64,000 nt of DNA, from positions 1 through 64,000 of IMG/VR virus record IMGVR_UViG_3300036985_006248; one strand, written 5' to 3'. Position numbers and translations under genes: made by a program. A model generated the notes under the pieces. It made no database searches and had not been told where the DNA came from. It was given only the letters and a program-made list of their open reading frames with translations. This stretch comes from a virus. Positions 27,601-36,600 of the stretch are shown here, piece after piece (within the stretch, counting starts at the first letter, position 1; each line of letters starts with the position of its first letter).

Positions 27601-30003
27601 CATGTTGGTATATGGCACAGAAGCCGAAAGAGAAAACTGATTGTTTATTGAATCGCCCAGCGAGTTGATACCGACAAATTCTACTGAATAATCGGTGATG
27701 TTGCTTCCACTAGCTAAGTTGGTTTGCTCGTACTTTTGTGGTTTAACACGTACAGCTAGATTCCACTTTTGATTATCATAGACGTCTTTAAAATAACTTG
27801 AGGTTAATTCAACGCCGCTTCCACTGAACGAGCCAGTTAACTTGAAGTACGAGTCTACAGAACCGACTTCTCTTTTGACAGAGTATACTTGGAAATTGAA
27901 TTTGTCAGTGCCCCATGACAATATACTTTCATTGGAGTTTGCTTCGTGTACCCCGAATAGAGAGCTAGTTATGAAATCGCTAACTGCATTGTTAGTGCTT
28001 TCTATAATTGGATTTTTTGGAAAGATAACTTCAGCTTGAACCGTTAATGGGATGTAACTGGCAGAATCGATACCACCGGGAATATAGCCCTTGGTGTTTG
28101 AATCACCAGCTTTGCTCTTTTGATAAATATAACCATTATAGCGATCTGGATTATTAAAATCGACAAATTTCTTGGGGATTGAAGTATGGGTATATTTTGT
28201 CTTTAAATCATAAGTCGAGTTATTCGAATATAAATTGATTTTAACCAATTCATCATCTATGCCAAAACAACGGATAAGGTTGCGGAGTGATTTTTCAGTT
28301 CCTTTGCTCTTATAAATATATGAAAGATTGTTATAGATATTTTGGTATATAGAATTCTTAACATTATAAATTTTTTCTTTAAATTCTATTTTTTCGTTTC
28401 TAGAGAGTATATCTTCTAGGAAAGTTGTATCGTTAAAGATGTCCAGATTCTCAAAACCATTAGAACTTAATAAGTGCTTGGCAAACGGTTTTGGTTTAGC
28501 AGTTACATCATATTCAACATTCTTAGCTGTTGGCAAACTCTCTATTTGTACATGTAGGGTATCGAAATAACTGGAGATAATTTGTATTAAATTTGACAAA
28601 TCCTCATAGCCGTTCTTTTGTGCTTCTTCAGTTATCCAAGCAGGTAAAGAAGCATAGATACTAGAGACATTTGTGCTATCGTGTTGGAAGCCAAGGCTGG
28701 TGTATTCTTCTATGACGCTTATAACAGCGGGGTTACTTGAGAAGATAATTGGGTCTTTTTGCTCTAAAACTTTACCCGCTATATCGTCTATGGCAGAACC
28801 AGTATTTCTACAATTAATATCATAGTTGATGATTGCACCGTTTGATACACGTCCTGAATAGTCCAGACAAACCTTATCTAAATCGTTTATTTCAGTGTCG
28901 TTTACGATGCCTTCGTTAAATCTTAAGTATAACCCCAAGTCACGGTTTGACTCATCGGTATTAGAGCCACCGCCTACTTGGGAAGACCAGTTTCTGTAAA
29001 TCTGTTGTGATGTTCTAGCTGTCTTCCAGAAGCGCAATTCATCAAAAGAGCCGTAAGAAGCACCTAACCCAGCCGCCGAAGTATCTGCTGTCACGATATC
29101 GCTTCTTAAAACACCTACATTGGCGATATTACCATGGTTATTAGCTAAGTTAATACCGCCACCGGCAACAAACACCTGTTGAAGTACCAAGTTTCCATCA
29201 ATGAATAAGCAAACATCGAGGTCGGTTGTATTTGTATTGGCGAACGTGAAAGCATATTGGTGCCATGTAGAAGAATCAAAGGTGTAATCCAAGATTTGCG
29301 AGGTTATACCGGCAGAGCCTGAGCGATATGTGACCGAGAACTTGTTTGCTCCGTTGGTCTTTGCAATAGCCAAACGTGTATAGTTGCTAGAAGCAGTTGT
29401 CTCGCTATTCCATAAATCGAACAAAGCATAGGATTTACTATAATAAGAACTAGAGGTGGCAAGATTATCCTTAAAAATAAACTCTACAGTGTTGCCTAGA
29501 TTAGTTATTCCTAAATTTGATTCAAGATTTGCACCTAAATCATAAATATTTGCTGTTTCAAACTTACCAGTTTGCGATTGGTTTGGTCCACCTTTGATCT
29601 TGACATATTGTGGCGTAGAACCAGAACGATAAGTCCCATCGGTGCCTAATATGCCATTAGAATCTAAGTTGAGATATCCAGTTGTCTTAGGATATACATT
29701 ATCAAAAATGTATAAGTCTAGTTGTGAGGCATTGTTGCGCCATTGTTGCTTTTCTTTTTTGGAACCGTCATAAACATAATTTTGATATATGTTTTTAAAT
29801 GCATCAACATAATATCTCTCGGCGGAACCATAGCGAGCAAAATTAGATGCAGAAGAAAAGTCTACGGAAGGTAAAAACCTCTCTTTATCTTCGACTGCCT
29901 CTTCCATATATCCGGTAGATTCAGCTTGTTTATAGAGCGTGTCTAAATCTTGCTTTGTAATAATTTTTTCAGAAGTCTTACCAAAGAGGTCTTTTAATGC
30001 CAT
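21628..30003 (-). CDS. Giant tail protein (2791 aa) with LamG-like domain
   Basis: 2791 residues, the largest gene here. Residues about 150-350 form a concanavalin A/LamG-like domain (NTVEFIFKDN, STWHQYAFTF, CLFIDGNLVLQ, SFDELRFWKTARTSQQIYRN). A second lectin-like stretch at about 690-860 has a KWNLAVRV strand and IGSVRFWLDYLNDEELIAHS. The rest is Asn/Ser/Tyr-rich with many PSY/NP segments and no enzyme motif or tape-measure-like helix. It precedes gp6-like and gp25-like genes in the cluster, so a baseplate-attached or tail-surface giant protein is likely. Its precise role cannot be told from sequence. Confidence 0.65.
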   Translation of the reverse strand: MALKDLFGKTSEKIITKQDLDTLYKQAESTGYMEEAVEDKERFLPSVDFSSASNFARYGSAERYYVDAFKNIYQNYVYDGSKKEKQQWRNNASQLDLYIFDNVYPKTTGYLNLDSNGILGTDGTYRSGSTPQYVKIKGGPNQSQTGKFETANIYDLGANLESNLGITNLGNTVEFIFKDNLATSSSYYSKSYALFDLWNSETTASSNYTRLAIAKTNGANKFSVTYRSGSAGITSQILDYTFDSSTWHQYAFTFANTNTTDLDVCLFIDGNLVLQQVFVAGGGINLANNHGNIANVGVLRSDIVTADTSAAGLGASYGSFDELRFWKTARTSQQIYRNWSSQVGGGSNTDESNRDLGLYLRFNEGIVNDTEINDLDKVCLDYSGRVSNGAIINYDINCRNTGSAIDDIAGKVLEQKDPIIFSSNPAVISVIEEYTSLGFQHDSTNVSSIYASLPAWITEEAQKNGYEDLSNLIQIISSYFDTLHVQIESLPTAKNVEYDVTAKPKPFAKHLLSSNGFENLDIFNDTTFLEDILSRNEKIEFKEKIYNVKNSIYQNIYNNLSYIYKSKGTEKSLRNLIRCFGIDDELVKINLYSNNSTYDLKTKYTHTSIPKKFVDFNNPDRYNGYIYQKSKAGDSNTKGYIPGGIDSASYIPLTVQAEVIFPKNPIIESTNNAVSDFITSSLFGVHEANSNESILSWGTDKFNFQVYSVKREVGSVDSYFKLTGSFSGSGVELTSSYFKDVYDNQKWNLAVRVKPQKYEQTNLASGSNITDYSVEFVGINSLGDSINNQFSLSASVPYTNMLEALKSNKRIYAGAHYTDFNNVSLEHRTDVKIGSVRFWLDYLNDEELIAHSFEANNIGRQQPNWPPAFFASLQNSSSIPLTRIDTLALHWNFFNVTSSDGSGQFIVEDASSGSVESANIYGLQWLNNIIRYQMPGFADEFLADDTQVVNKEYVFSAKKQNPETLNGNDLVQVVDSDDVTRTKDSRAVSYYISIEKSMAQVVNDEIMNWFATIKSYNNLIGEPAQRYKQEYSELAHLRELFFSRVNNSLSFEKFFEFYKWIDSSLSMMINQLIPASANSSDKVRNMVESHMLERSKYENKLPSIEIKGQPKSYPIVSHLEYNYAEQAAYNNNLNSPVKVSRYYTFNPQWLKQRAIRSEEPVNTTLEPQNDVDREILRQVINERNIDSLPKLYEMDSGTVYDGHKDITRLFSKTYKLSTNRELIIEDSIPVFATATTASVLDSQIIPPYKKYSKGGYSQHAYEKVMMSGRTTNNKSFVELEGNVSGTTSINTVLGIADRTLPVRKVNKNIIVERFSAPGGPEVNSRGYLDAEAEEYSAYNSLNHRNSRVRKNLNLWMGETSSIDSENPSFHKINKNPSYSPVDATSSQVSADYDNGFVVHQIPQSDAQYTWITASLQVKPSSSAFINEWDNLTTEYQFLSASDFFGTSFPILNYRFLGSTVTVPFGNILPTNEILNDKTYDTSSNTIHKVIPNFGGPAGPAFEAALYSPFYTHFFITSLNGPYQWPTWKQIRNNENPLAILSRKNNNILVQDKPKQKTREVEGQTALETYVPAREATFTAYREPPVSYNKPMEQTVEMSGSSEPIELVSTYDNNKGRFVNDGLTNRTGINTRTELQVYDVLKTLEDDAVYEPKPHVSKITYSAQIFPTKVNTGMKETRQKPNYAEVAGTGSNGYDRNSGEIRSFWRDDINNRRRTNAFDAVSKTGSLNVLNIAQLSASTTESSFSGVIRNAWVGGLHGAILINKRFNNVYDSKFSSDNDTHLFSTASIILDGAGEIDTTLINNIFLATCGDLTGMDEVDARQFLTLPSGTYFYQPVTAASGRTYTQENFRYSTAYNFVRPNISYTNKIHYPSTSILDFFGLAVRLQYFVNLGMPFKVPALAGKNPWYDSYDDFFEQLRPLSIDHTILPEYNFSEKSDYYLKEKDGDLKGLPPQNYISLIGSDIQTNSIDNAYNITNKINNFVFKDYQGTKKIKLAINGVKKLLPYKGFYPQERTAQLAGLFQKSFWNISMNDVVNGYPTYNTIGFSDLPVLGTPLIQQMQTLMQPYFAPGILFNTIKAGIAMDWPAIYTASSDIDFFDTTYKRGPSYAPMVLGAETGIPFFYSTSSFDTSSYAEKIFTLKEENLFRVPFESLLDLRGYTPNNTLYYLDPTRVSVESFSGTLPNNGHPSSSLRYNPQFSFENKNSNTNQTRKFADSRYQLAINNFLAETPKFFLQNQSLTNFTSTKPIKEISFTPGKSYEMFVKIEKQKDFKMILDTDIPSYIYSEMYLYGDRSQKISAASTFGPPTQFFNHSTASESGEGQKAYDAPAYAPYAPPYYYGPQHMKLSFTAQSETYNSYQEIINSITATCDSANSEMADYFSASVNNLGGSASVNTIHTTTAYKNRMPLSSSLRYDIIVPNNQTRYSQKGELLDITNTNDVSANHWRIQTKFETPMLNFNTDANKNFLIRNITTSSAVTGGLMITGSTTEFGFTGLWSGYAQTGSNSGISLGIMPGDKTSTTEDLASLCGFNVESRYVGQIAGKKEISEAIVMIPFTKKKNHKIGRSDKVDTKSALTIKEVLGENGKTTASSTNGPYYFRVDPLIINENLKNNQIDIDFKDKKISYSNIKKSLSNIRSGNSILKTMKTMTEYVIPPHLDWIYNREIEPFAMYIFEFKQDLLGDELADIWQGVMPRSAMRVSKDSVELEHELNRDEFFHGKDLPDDIQWKVFKVKKRAAYSYDSLVTGRDERFEFKEGQSEDLVYSYNWPYDYFSLVELVNIEASLEVQTSGSNK

Positions 30004-30008
30004 ATTTA

Positions 30009-31436
30009 TTAAATCCTAAATTTAAACGTATTTTTAAACTCTTTTAATTCATTCCCATCCCAAGTAGCTAATCTTATACCATATCCATAATCTTTTTCAA
30101 AAATATTCATGTCTAGTTCAAGGTAGTTGCCGTTTGAATCATACGATGTTTTTGAATATGCAAGAGAGCCGGTAGAGTAATCAACTATAGTGTAATTATC
30201 ATTGAGTCTAAATATTTTGTAATATAAATTAGGAATTGACGTATTTTCTACATTACTATATGCAACTGTATAAATCGTTGGCTGCCAATCACGCTCACGA
30301 ACGAATATATTTAAACGTGCCCTTTCGTCTTGATTGTAATAAGCCTTTAAATTGTTTATATTGAAGATATATTCTGGTACTGAACTAACTGTGTCATTTT
30401 CTCTTTGGTATACATCAAAAGAGCCAGAGAAATATTTAGTTGAGGCTGTAAGAGCATTTACCCACTTATCATATAAAACACTAGCGGTAGTGTTGACTAT
30501 CACAGAAGCTTTGTAGATGCCGGGAAGAGGGTTACTAACACTGGTAGAGGATGCCGTGACAGCGTTGGTTAGTGAAGCATCAGTATATAATTGTAAGGCT
30601 GGTACTGGATTGTTATATATATTCTTTAGTGCGCCGCCAACTTTATTATAAAAGAATAGGTTCATCGTATTGTCAGTGGGCGATAATAAATTTGTTGAAG
30701 AATAGAAGTTATTTCTATCATCGACTACTGTTGGATTCCAACGCGCTTCAATACACGGTCTGCTAAAGTAGAATTCTGATCCACGCGCAGAAAACTTCTT
30801 TGTATAAAAACTAGATAAGCTGGAGCCATCTTCATACGAAGATGATAGCTTAACAAGTAAACCATTATTATTTAGAGAGCCAGTGGCCCATTGCTCTACT
30901 ATACTTGTAATATCCAACTCTATATCTTCTAGGCCAGTTTCAAAATAGTAGGTTAGATCATAATTAGCGCCAGTCAAATAGCTTGCACCATTTTGCGTCC
31001 ATGCCGATGCACTCGCGGCGTAAATCCACGTCGTTCCATAACCGCCCGTTCCAGAGACATAGCCTTTATCGGCGTAGCTTTCCATATCTAAACCATACCC
31101 TTCTTCCCAAGATTGGCTAACTGGGTTTATGGTCATATGAAACTTTCTCGGTACGCTAAACGGATGCTTAACATTGAACAATCTTAAGAAAAATTGAACG
31201 CTTCCACTGCTTGGAAGCGTGCCCGAAGCGCGGCTTAGATTTATATCATCCACTGGGAATTGCACTAGGAGTCGGCTCTTTTCTAATGATGAAGTTCCTG
31301 CTTGTCCATACAAAGAAAATACTTCCAAAGAATCTGCTTCACCCATATTGGCATTAATACCGCGAGTTCTTAAATTTTCTTGAAACGCATCTGTTATAGT
31401 AGTGTCTTTGTTTGCTACAAATCTCTTAATAGACAT
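30009..31436 (-). CDS. Tail/baseplate protein with DNRLRE-like N-terminal region
   Basis: 475 residues. The N-terminal 250 residues have the order seen in DNRLRE-type beta domains: KDTTITDAF, NANMGEADSLEVF, SRLLVQFPVDDI, then a VEQWATGSLNNNGLLVKLSS segment. The second half is beta-rich. Its start overlaps the gp6-like stop (ATG within TAATG-type overlap at 31436), so it is co-translated with baseplate wedge protein. Domain call is by pattern only. Confidence 0.55.
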   Translation of the reverse strand: MSIKRFVANKDTTITDAFQENLRTRGINANMGEADSLEVFSLYGQAGTSSLEKSRLLVQFPVDDINLSRASGTLPSSGSVQFFLRLFNVKHPFSVPRKFHMTINPVSQSWEEGYGLDMESYADKGYVSGTGGYGTTWIYAASASAWTQNGASYLTGANYDLTYYFETGLEDIELDITSIVEQWATGSLNNNGLLVKLSSSYEDGSSLSSFYTKKFSARGSEFYFSRPCIEARWNPTVVDDRNNFYSSTNLLSPTDNTMNLFFYNKVGGALKNIYNNPVPALQLYTDASLTNAVTASSTSVSNPLPGIYKASVIVNTTASVLYDKWVNALTASTKYFSGSFDVYQRENDTVSSVPEYIFNINNLKAYYNQDERARLNIFVRERDWQPTIYTVAYSNVENTSIPNLYYKIFRLNDNYTIVDYSTGSLAYSKTSYDSNGNYLELDMNIFEKDYGYGIRLATWDGNELKEFKNTFKFRI

Positions 31437-33241
31437 TAAATGATTGTTCCTTTAATATCACTGTTTGGAAATTTTAATTCCATTACGACGTTTGCTGGGA
31501 CATTTATGTATCTCCCATCAGATGAAGTATTGGCTTTAAAATTAAACTGCGAATCAGAATAATTGCCACCTATCTTTTCTTCTATAACTACAGAAACAAC
31601 ATCAATAAGACCATTAACTTTTTTCAAAGAATTATAGACATCGGAAACTGTCAACACCTCCCCGAAGTCTGCGGTCATTGAAAAGTCTTTTTTCAATTGG
31701 TTTACTGCGTCTGTAAGTATGTCATATTTTGATCGACTATTAGAGCCCACAGCAGAAAAGGTTATGCCATAATTTACTATTTTCCCATCTAATATATCGA
31801 TGGAATCGTTAATCATTTTGTTTCTTAAAAGCCAATTTTTAATATTATTTTTGACTGTTTGATTGGCCGTTGTCAAAGAGTTATTTTGGTCTTGGCATAA
31901 TATATACAAATTTAAATTTCTTTTTAAAGAATTGTCATCACGGCGTATAGCTACTCTTTTTACCGAACCATATTTATTTGGCATACAATAAATTAATGCT
32001 TTATAATCCGTTTCTGTAACCGCTCTACTTTGTGAAGAGAAAGAGTTCTCGATTCTTTTTTTCAATTCCTCAGAGTCAATCGTAGTCGTATCACCAAGCA
32101 ATGGAGTTTGGTTAATGACTTCTAAACTTTCTTTTACAGAAGTAGAAACAGCAGATGACAGATTTTCTTGATTGCCAAATTCAAAGACCGGTGAAATGAC
32201 CTTTGTTAAAATCCCAGAGGCAAAATTAACTGTATTTCCAGTATTATTATATCTATAAGTAACGATTAAGTCGGTGTTTGAAGGTGAAATGCCCATCTTG
32301 TCGCTGTTTAAAAGCTTACTTGGATCAAAGTAATCGCTCGATATATAATCTTTGCCAAAGATATCCAGTACAACATCCGTTGGTTCAGCCAACATATTAT
32401 CTCTATCAATAATAGTAACATCTGAACTAGCGCCAAACTGTATAGCGGTTGTGCGTAGGTTTTTGTCCACCACAAATCTTCTTGGTACCATAAATGGCTT
32501 AAGCACTTCTTTTGCTAATGCAGCATCGTTTAAATCACGATTTGTTACAGAGCGATAAATTATATTTTGTGAAAGATTATCTACTTCAAAGTATTGGTTA
32601 CCTTCTAAATCATACACGGAAAGAATTTCGATAATATCTTGTTGTGATAATTTCACGTTTAAGTAACGTTTATAGTCTCCAACGGAGATTCTTTCTGAGG
32701 ACACTATGCCAGAAATCACGGTTCCTTGCGCCTTAACCGCATAAAACAAAGGAGCGCCTGTGTTTGGGTCTGTGATACTCACTCTTATTTCATTTCGTGG
32801 ATTATCGAAGCGCACGTCTTCATTGAGGATAAAGCGTACACCAGATTTTGTGGAGAAAGAACTGCCTTTCTTTAAGATTGGTGCATATTCGAACATAGGA
32901 GCCAAACTTATCGAATTTGATGGAACAGATATAAAAAAGGTTGCAATACCGGTCGAAGAATTGGTATTTGCAAACTTGTAACCGACCTGCTTACCAAGCT
33001 TAATAATATTCTGAAATTCTACCGCTGTATCTAAGAAGCTTTCGTTTGCTTGATAATCCAAGTAAAAAGATAGGATATCGCCAATATATGCTGTGGTGTC
33101 AAGCATCAGGGAGCCGAACGAGGCTTCATTAAAATCCTTATATACATCAGAATAATAACGCTTCGCGTGCTCGACGAGATCGTTTTTTATGCTTTCAAAG
33201 TCTCTGCTTGTATAGTTTATTGGCACTATTTTTTTAGTCAT
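31436..33241 (-). CDS. Baseplate wedge protein gp6-like (baseplate J family)
   Basis: 601 residues. The N-terminus INYTSRDFESIKNDLVEHAK, then FGSLMLDTTAYIGDILSFYL and DYQANESFLDTA is highly characteristic of T4 gp6/baseplate J proteins, which form the dimeric ring at the baseplate periphery. Conserved SQSRAVTETDYKALI and the C-terminal GEVLTVSDVYNSLKKVNGLI also fit. It directly follows the gp25-like gene, as in T4-like and other contractile systems. Confidence 0.88.
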   Translation of the reverse strand: MTKKIVPINYTSRDFESIKNDLVEHAKRYYSDVYKDFNEASFGSLMLDTTAYIGDILSFYLDYQANESFLDTAVEFQNIIKLGKQVGYKFANTNSSTGIATFFISVPSNSISLAPMFEYAPILKKGSSFSTKSGVRFILNEDVRFDNPRNEIRVSITDPNTGAPLFYAVKAQGTVISGIVSSERISVGDYKRYLNVKLSQQDIIEILSVYDLEGNQYFEVDNLSQNIIYRSVTNRDLNDAALAKEVLKPFMVPRRFVVDKNLRTTAIQFGASSDVTIIDRDNMLAEPTDVVLDIFGKDYISSDYFDPSKLLNSDKMGISPSNTDLIVTYRYNNTGNTVNFASGILTKVISPVFEFGNQENLSSAVSTSVKESLEVINQTPLLGDTTTIDSEELKKRIENSFSSQSRAVTETDYKALIYCMPNKYGSVKRVAIRRDDNSLKRNLNLYILCQDQNNSLTTANQTVKNNIKNWLLRNKMINDSIDILDGKIVNYGITFSAVGSNSRSKYDILTDAVNQLKKDFSMTADFGEVLTVSDVYNSLKKVNGLIDVVSVVIEEKIGGNYSDSQFNFKANTSSDGRYINVPANVVMELKFPNSDIKGTII

Positions 33242-33260
33242 TTATTTTTTCCCTCAATAT

Positions 33261-33269
33261 TATAAATAG
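33261..33269 (-). promoter_or_regulatory. CTATTTATA motif before gp6-like gene
   Basis: Minus-strand CTATTTATA lies in the 29-bp gap between the gp25-like stop and the gp6-like start, 20 nt upstream of the ATG. One of three identical intergenic copies (also 6768..6776 and 57115..57123). Candidate promoter element. Confidence 0.35.
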
Positions 33270-33270
33270 A

Positions 33271-33648
33271 CTAAGAAACGATATTTAGTTCGTCTTCTAC
33301 GCTTAATGCAGCCACTGAATATCTAATATTCAAAAACATGGTGTTTTCTTCATTACTACCGGGCTCAGAGATATTTATTTCTTCTATTGTTATATAACTT
33401 AAATATCTAGCAACCTGCGCCGCTATTCTCCCTTGCAATTCCTCTCTGGAAGGTCTATTGTCTTGTTCAAATAAAAAGCGTCGAATCCCAATACCAAATT
33501 GGGTATCCATCATTCTTTCACCCGGATTGGTCAATAGAAGCATCTTTAAGTTTTGTTTTATTGTTTCAACCAATGTTTTATTAAGACCATAAAGACCATC
33601 TTCGGTATAATCGTAAGCTAGTGGTAATTTTGGAGAATAACCTTGCAT
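33271..33648 (-). CDS. Baseplate wedge protein gp25-like (lysozyme-like fold)
   Basis: 125 residues. The pattern VETIKQNLKMLLLTNPGERM, then DTQFGIGIRRFLFEQ and IEEINI is diagnostic of T4 gp25 and its contractile-injection-system relatives. These proteins have a lysozyme-like fold without proven catalysis and bind the sheath initiator site of the wedge. The catalytic role is doubtful; the structural role is well established for the family. Confidence 0.9.
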   Translation of the reverse strand: MQGYSPKLPLAYDYTEDGLYGLNKTLVETIKQNLKMLLLTNPGERMMDTQFGIGIRRFLFEQDNRPSREELQGRIAAQVARYLSYITIEEINISEPGSNEENTMFLNIRYSVAALSVEDELNIVS

Positions 33649-33678
33649 ATTGTGCCTTTTAATACATGTATAAAATTA

Positions 33679-36600
33679 TTAGTTAAGCCCCCCAGAAGGG
33701 TCGTCGCGTTCAGCTAAGTATATTTTAGCAGAAATAATCGATCTATTTACCGCAGTGGTATATTTTGGATCTTGTAAGCTGGTAATCTCATGATTATTTC
33801 CTGCTGAATTTACTTCAACATTAATTAGTGTCTTTAAGGATATTAATTCTGTTGCGGTACTGAACATTGCACCTATAGTGCTGCGCTCATACGTAGCCGC
33901 CTGTACTCTTACTAACACACTTTCTCTTATTTGTGCCGGTGTAAGCTCCTGTGGGGTCGGTGGTGCATTATCACTTGACACTTGGGCATTGAGTTGACTC
34001 GTTATTCTACCGCCTGCGCCGCGAGGCGTGGCTGTGTTTACGACTTCTTCTACGGTAGCTGCGGCACCGAAACCTTGTTGAGTTGTTTGTGGAGCTACGG
34101 TCAATGTATTAGTTGAAATAATTCTCGACGGCAATACCGGTAAACGCTTTTGTGAAGTAGCGTTTATTACCGCAGCATCTTCTTCTAGCTTATACTTTCC
34201 AGTTTGGATGGGGTTACTACGGTCAAGATAATACAAGTCTTGGTTAAATGTGTCTTTGCAAACAACTCCAGCGGCAGACGACATATTCTTTTCTAGATTT
34301 GAGCTAGCATCGTTTACCATATCATCCAGAGGCTTTTCATCATACCAAGCTAAAGTAGCAAAATAAGCAATTGCTAATAGCGGGTTAGTAAACGGCAATG
34401 GACAAGTGAATGGAGAAATTATTGTACCAAGTGGAATAGAAACGGCTGGTATAATAAAGGACGGCAACTTAGGCACAAAGATTCTTGCAACTTTAAATGC
34501 AGTGGAGGTGAGCGCAATATTAGGCTCTGTAATTTCTGCCATGCCCTTAATGATACCAATCGGAGTTTTAAACAAGGTCTGAACTATAAAGCCCATGATT
34601 ATTTCCATCGGGTCTACGGCCATTGATTGTGCATCATTTGGGTTTTTAGCTATTTCTTGCCCATTTGCTTGTATTACCTTGCAAGTTGTCATTATATCGT
34701 TTTTAGTACCACGGAAGACATTATTGACTAATTGTTTTCTCGTGCAGGTAGACAAGCAATTTAAAATAAAGAAATTATTAAGAGTATGAGAAATTGGAAA
34801 TAGAAATTTAAACAAGAAATCAAATTCCGGGTCACTAATAAACGCTTTCAATAAATCGTTGCCTTCTAGGAATGTTCCTCTTGCGTTTTTAGATTCATAA
34901 ATCTTTTGGTATATAAATACGTCCGGTCTGCTTCCTACCGCAACTGGGGCATATTTTAATTTCAACTTAATATAAACTCCAGTACCACTCACAGAAATAA
35001 CATCCATGTTAGCTATATCATCGTTTAGATTGATGAGGTTTATAGGATTATCTTTTGGAGTATTACCTACTAAGGCGAGGTTTGTATCCGCATTAATTCT
35101 CTTGGCAAGTTTTGGTAATACATAATTCTTTAATTCCTTTCCTACTAAGTCTCTAAATAATTGTGATTTTTTATTTTCTTCATTTACTGTCTTGGCATCT
35201 GGATTTTTATCTTTGTATGACCTGAATAAAAACTCGCTTAATAGAACAAAGAATGCATTGTCTGTTGAACGCATTTCAGACTCAACCATTTTTGCCATGA
35301 AAGATATAAAGGCTGGTTCGTCTCTTAGTGATTGTGGATCATAGTACCCAAAGATTGATATACCTCTCAGCAGAATATCATGCAAGAAGATTCTTGTTGT
35401 CAAATCATACATTCCGCGTAACATAGAATTTTGGGTAGAAGTTGTTTCTATCTCTTTTAATTCATCGGGATTTATTGGTTTGTTACCAACAACTCTGCTA
35501 TCGGCAATTTTTTCAATACAGAGATTGCTAGACTTCTCATCAGCTATGTTATTTTTTATTGAATCGATATCAAGATAATGTGGTCTTATACCACAAGCTT
35601 TTTGGTTTGCTGTCTGTTTAACAACCAGTTTTAAATATTGAGTATACGGTTGCCCAGAACCAGATTCTGTAGCCGCAGAAACTTGATCACTACTGAGATC
35701 TTTTAGGAGAAGAAATTTATTGTCTTTAGACAAAATCTTATTAGATATATTTTTATAGATTCTATCATTCAAATCTTCAAAGCAAACGTAAATATATTCT
35801 CTAGGTTCATCCACGGGTGTGCCCATTAATGTGCCTTGCTTATTTATAAAGCCATATTTTTCTTGTTTATTTTTTATATATCGAGTAAAGATATTCGCTT
35901 TGCTGTTTGGAACTAAAATTCTGCGGGAAGCTGATCCCCTTCCGGAAGCTGATCCACTTCCTACAAAGAGATCAGTGATGTACTGATTTATATCGCTTGA
36001 AACATTATTTATTTCTGTGATTTTAATAAAGTTCTTTTTATTTTTTTGTATTTTAAGCTTTTGAATATCATAAAAACGGGTTCCATCAAACATTGGTACC
36101 GATAACGTATCATTAACTTTAAGATTATCTATTCCTGTTTGGTAATCTACATCAAAATCAGGATAGTTAATTTTTACTTTAAGCATTGTTCTATAAAAAC
36201 TTTTAACATTTACGTAATTGGTTGTGATATCAAGCAATTCTTGCGGCTGAAATCCTAAGCCATTAATGATGGCGCTTCTTACGTTGACGTTGGTTAATAA
36301 CATTTCACATATAACAAGGTAAATAGCTGTGCCATTTTCTGCTGCGAAGAACCCATTTGCCTCTTGGGCATCGCCTATTCCCAATACTTTATATGCGTCT
36401 TTTAGTTTAAATCTTAGTTCTTCTGCATCAGCCACATTACTTCTTAGAAAAGAATCGATAGTGTATAATAAGCCAACTAGAGGACTTAGATCTTTAAATG
36501 CCTTAGATGAAGAAATGTCATACGCTTCATTAATCGACAAATTCTTAACAGCGTTGGAAATATCTTGCCCATGAACACGTAAAACTTCTTTCCATAATTT

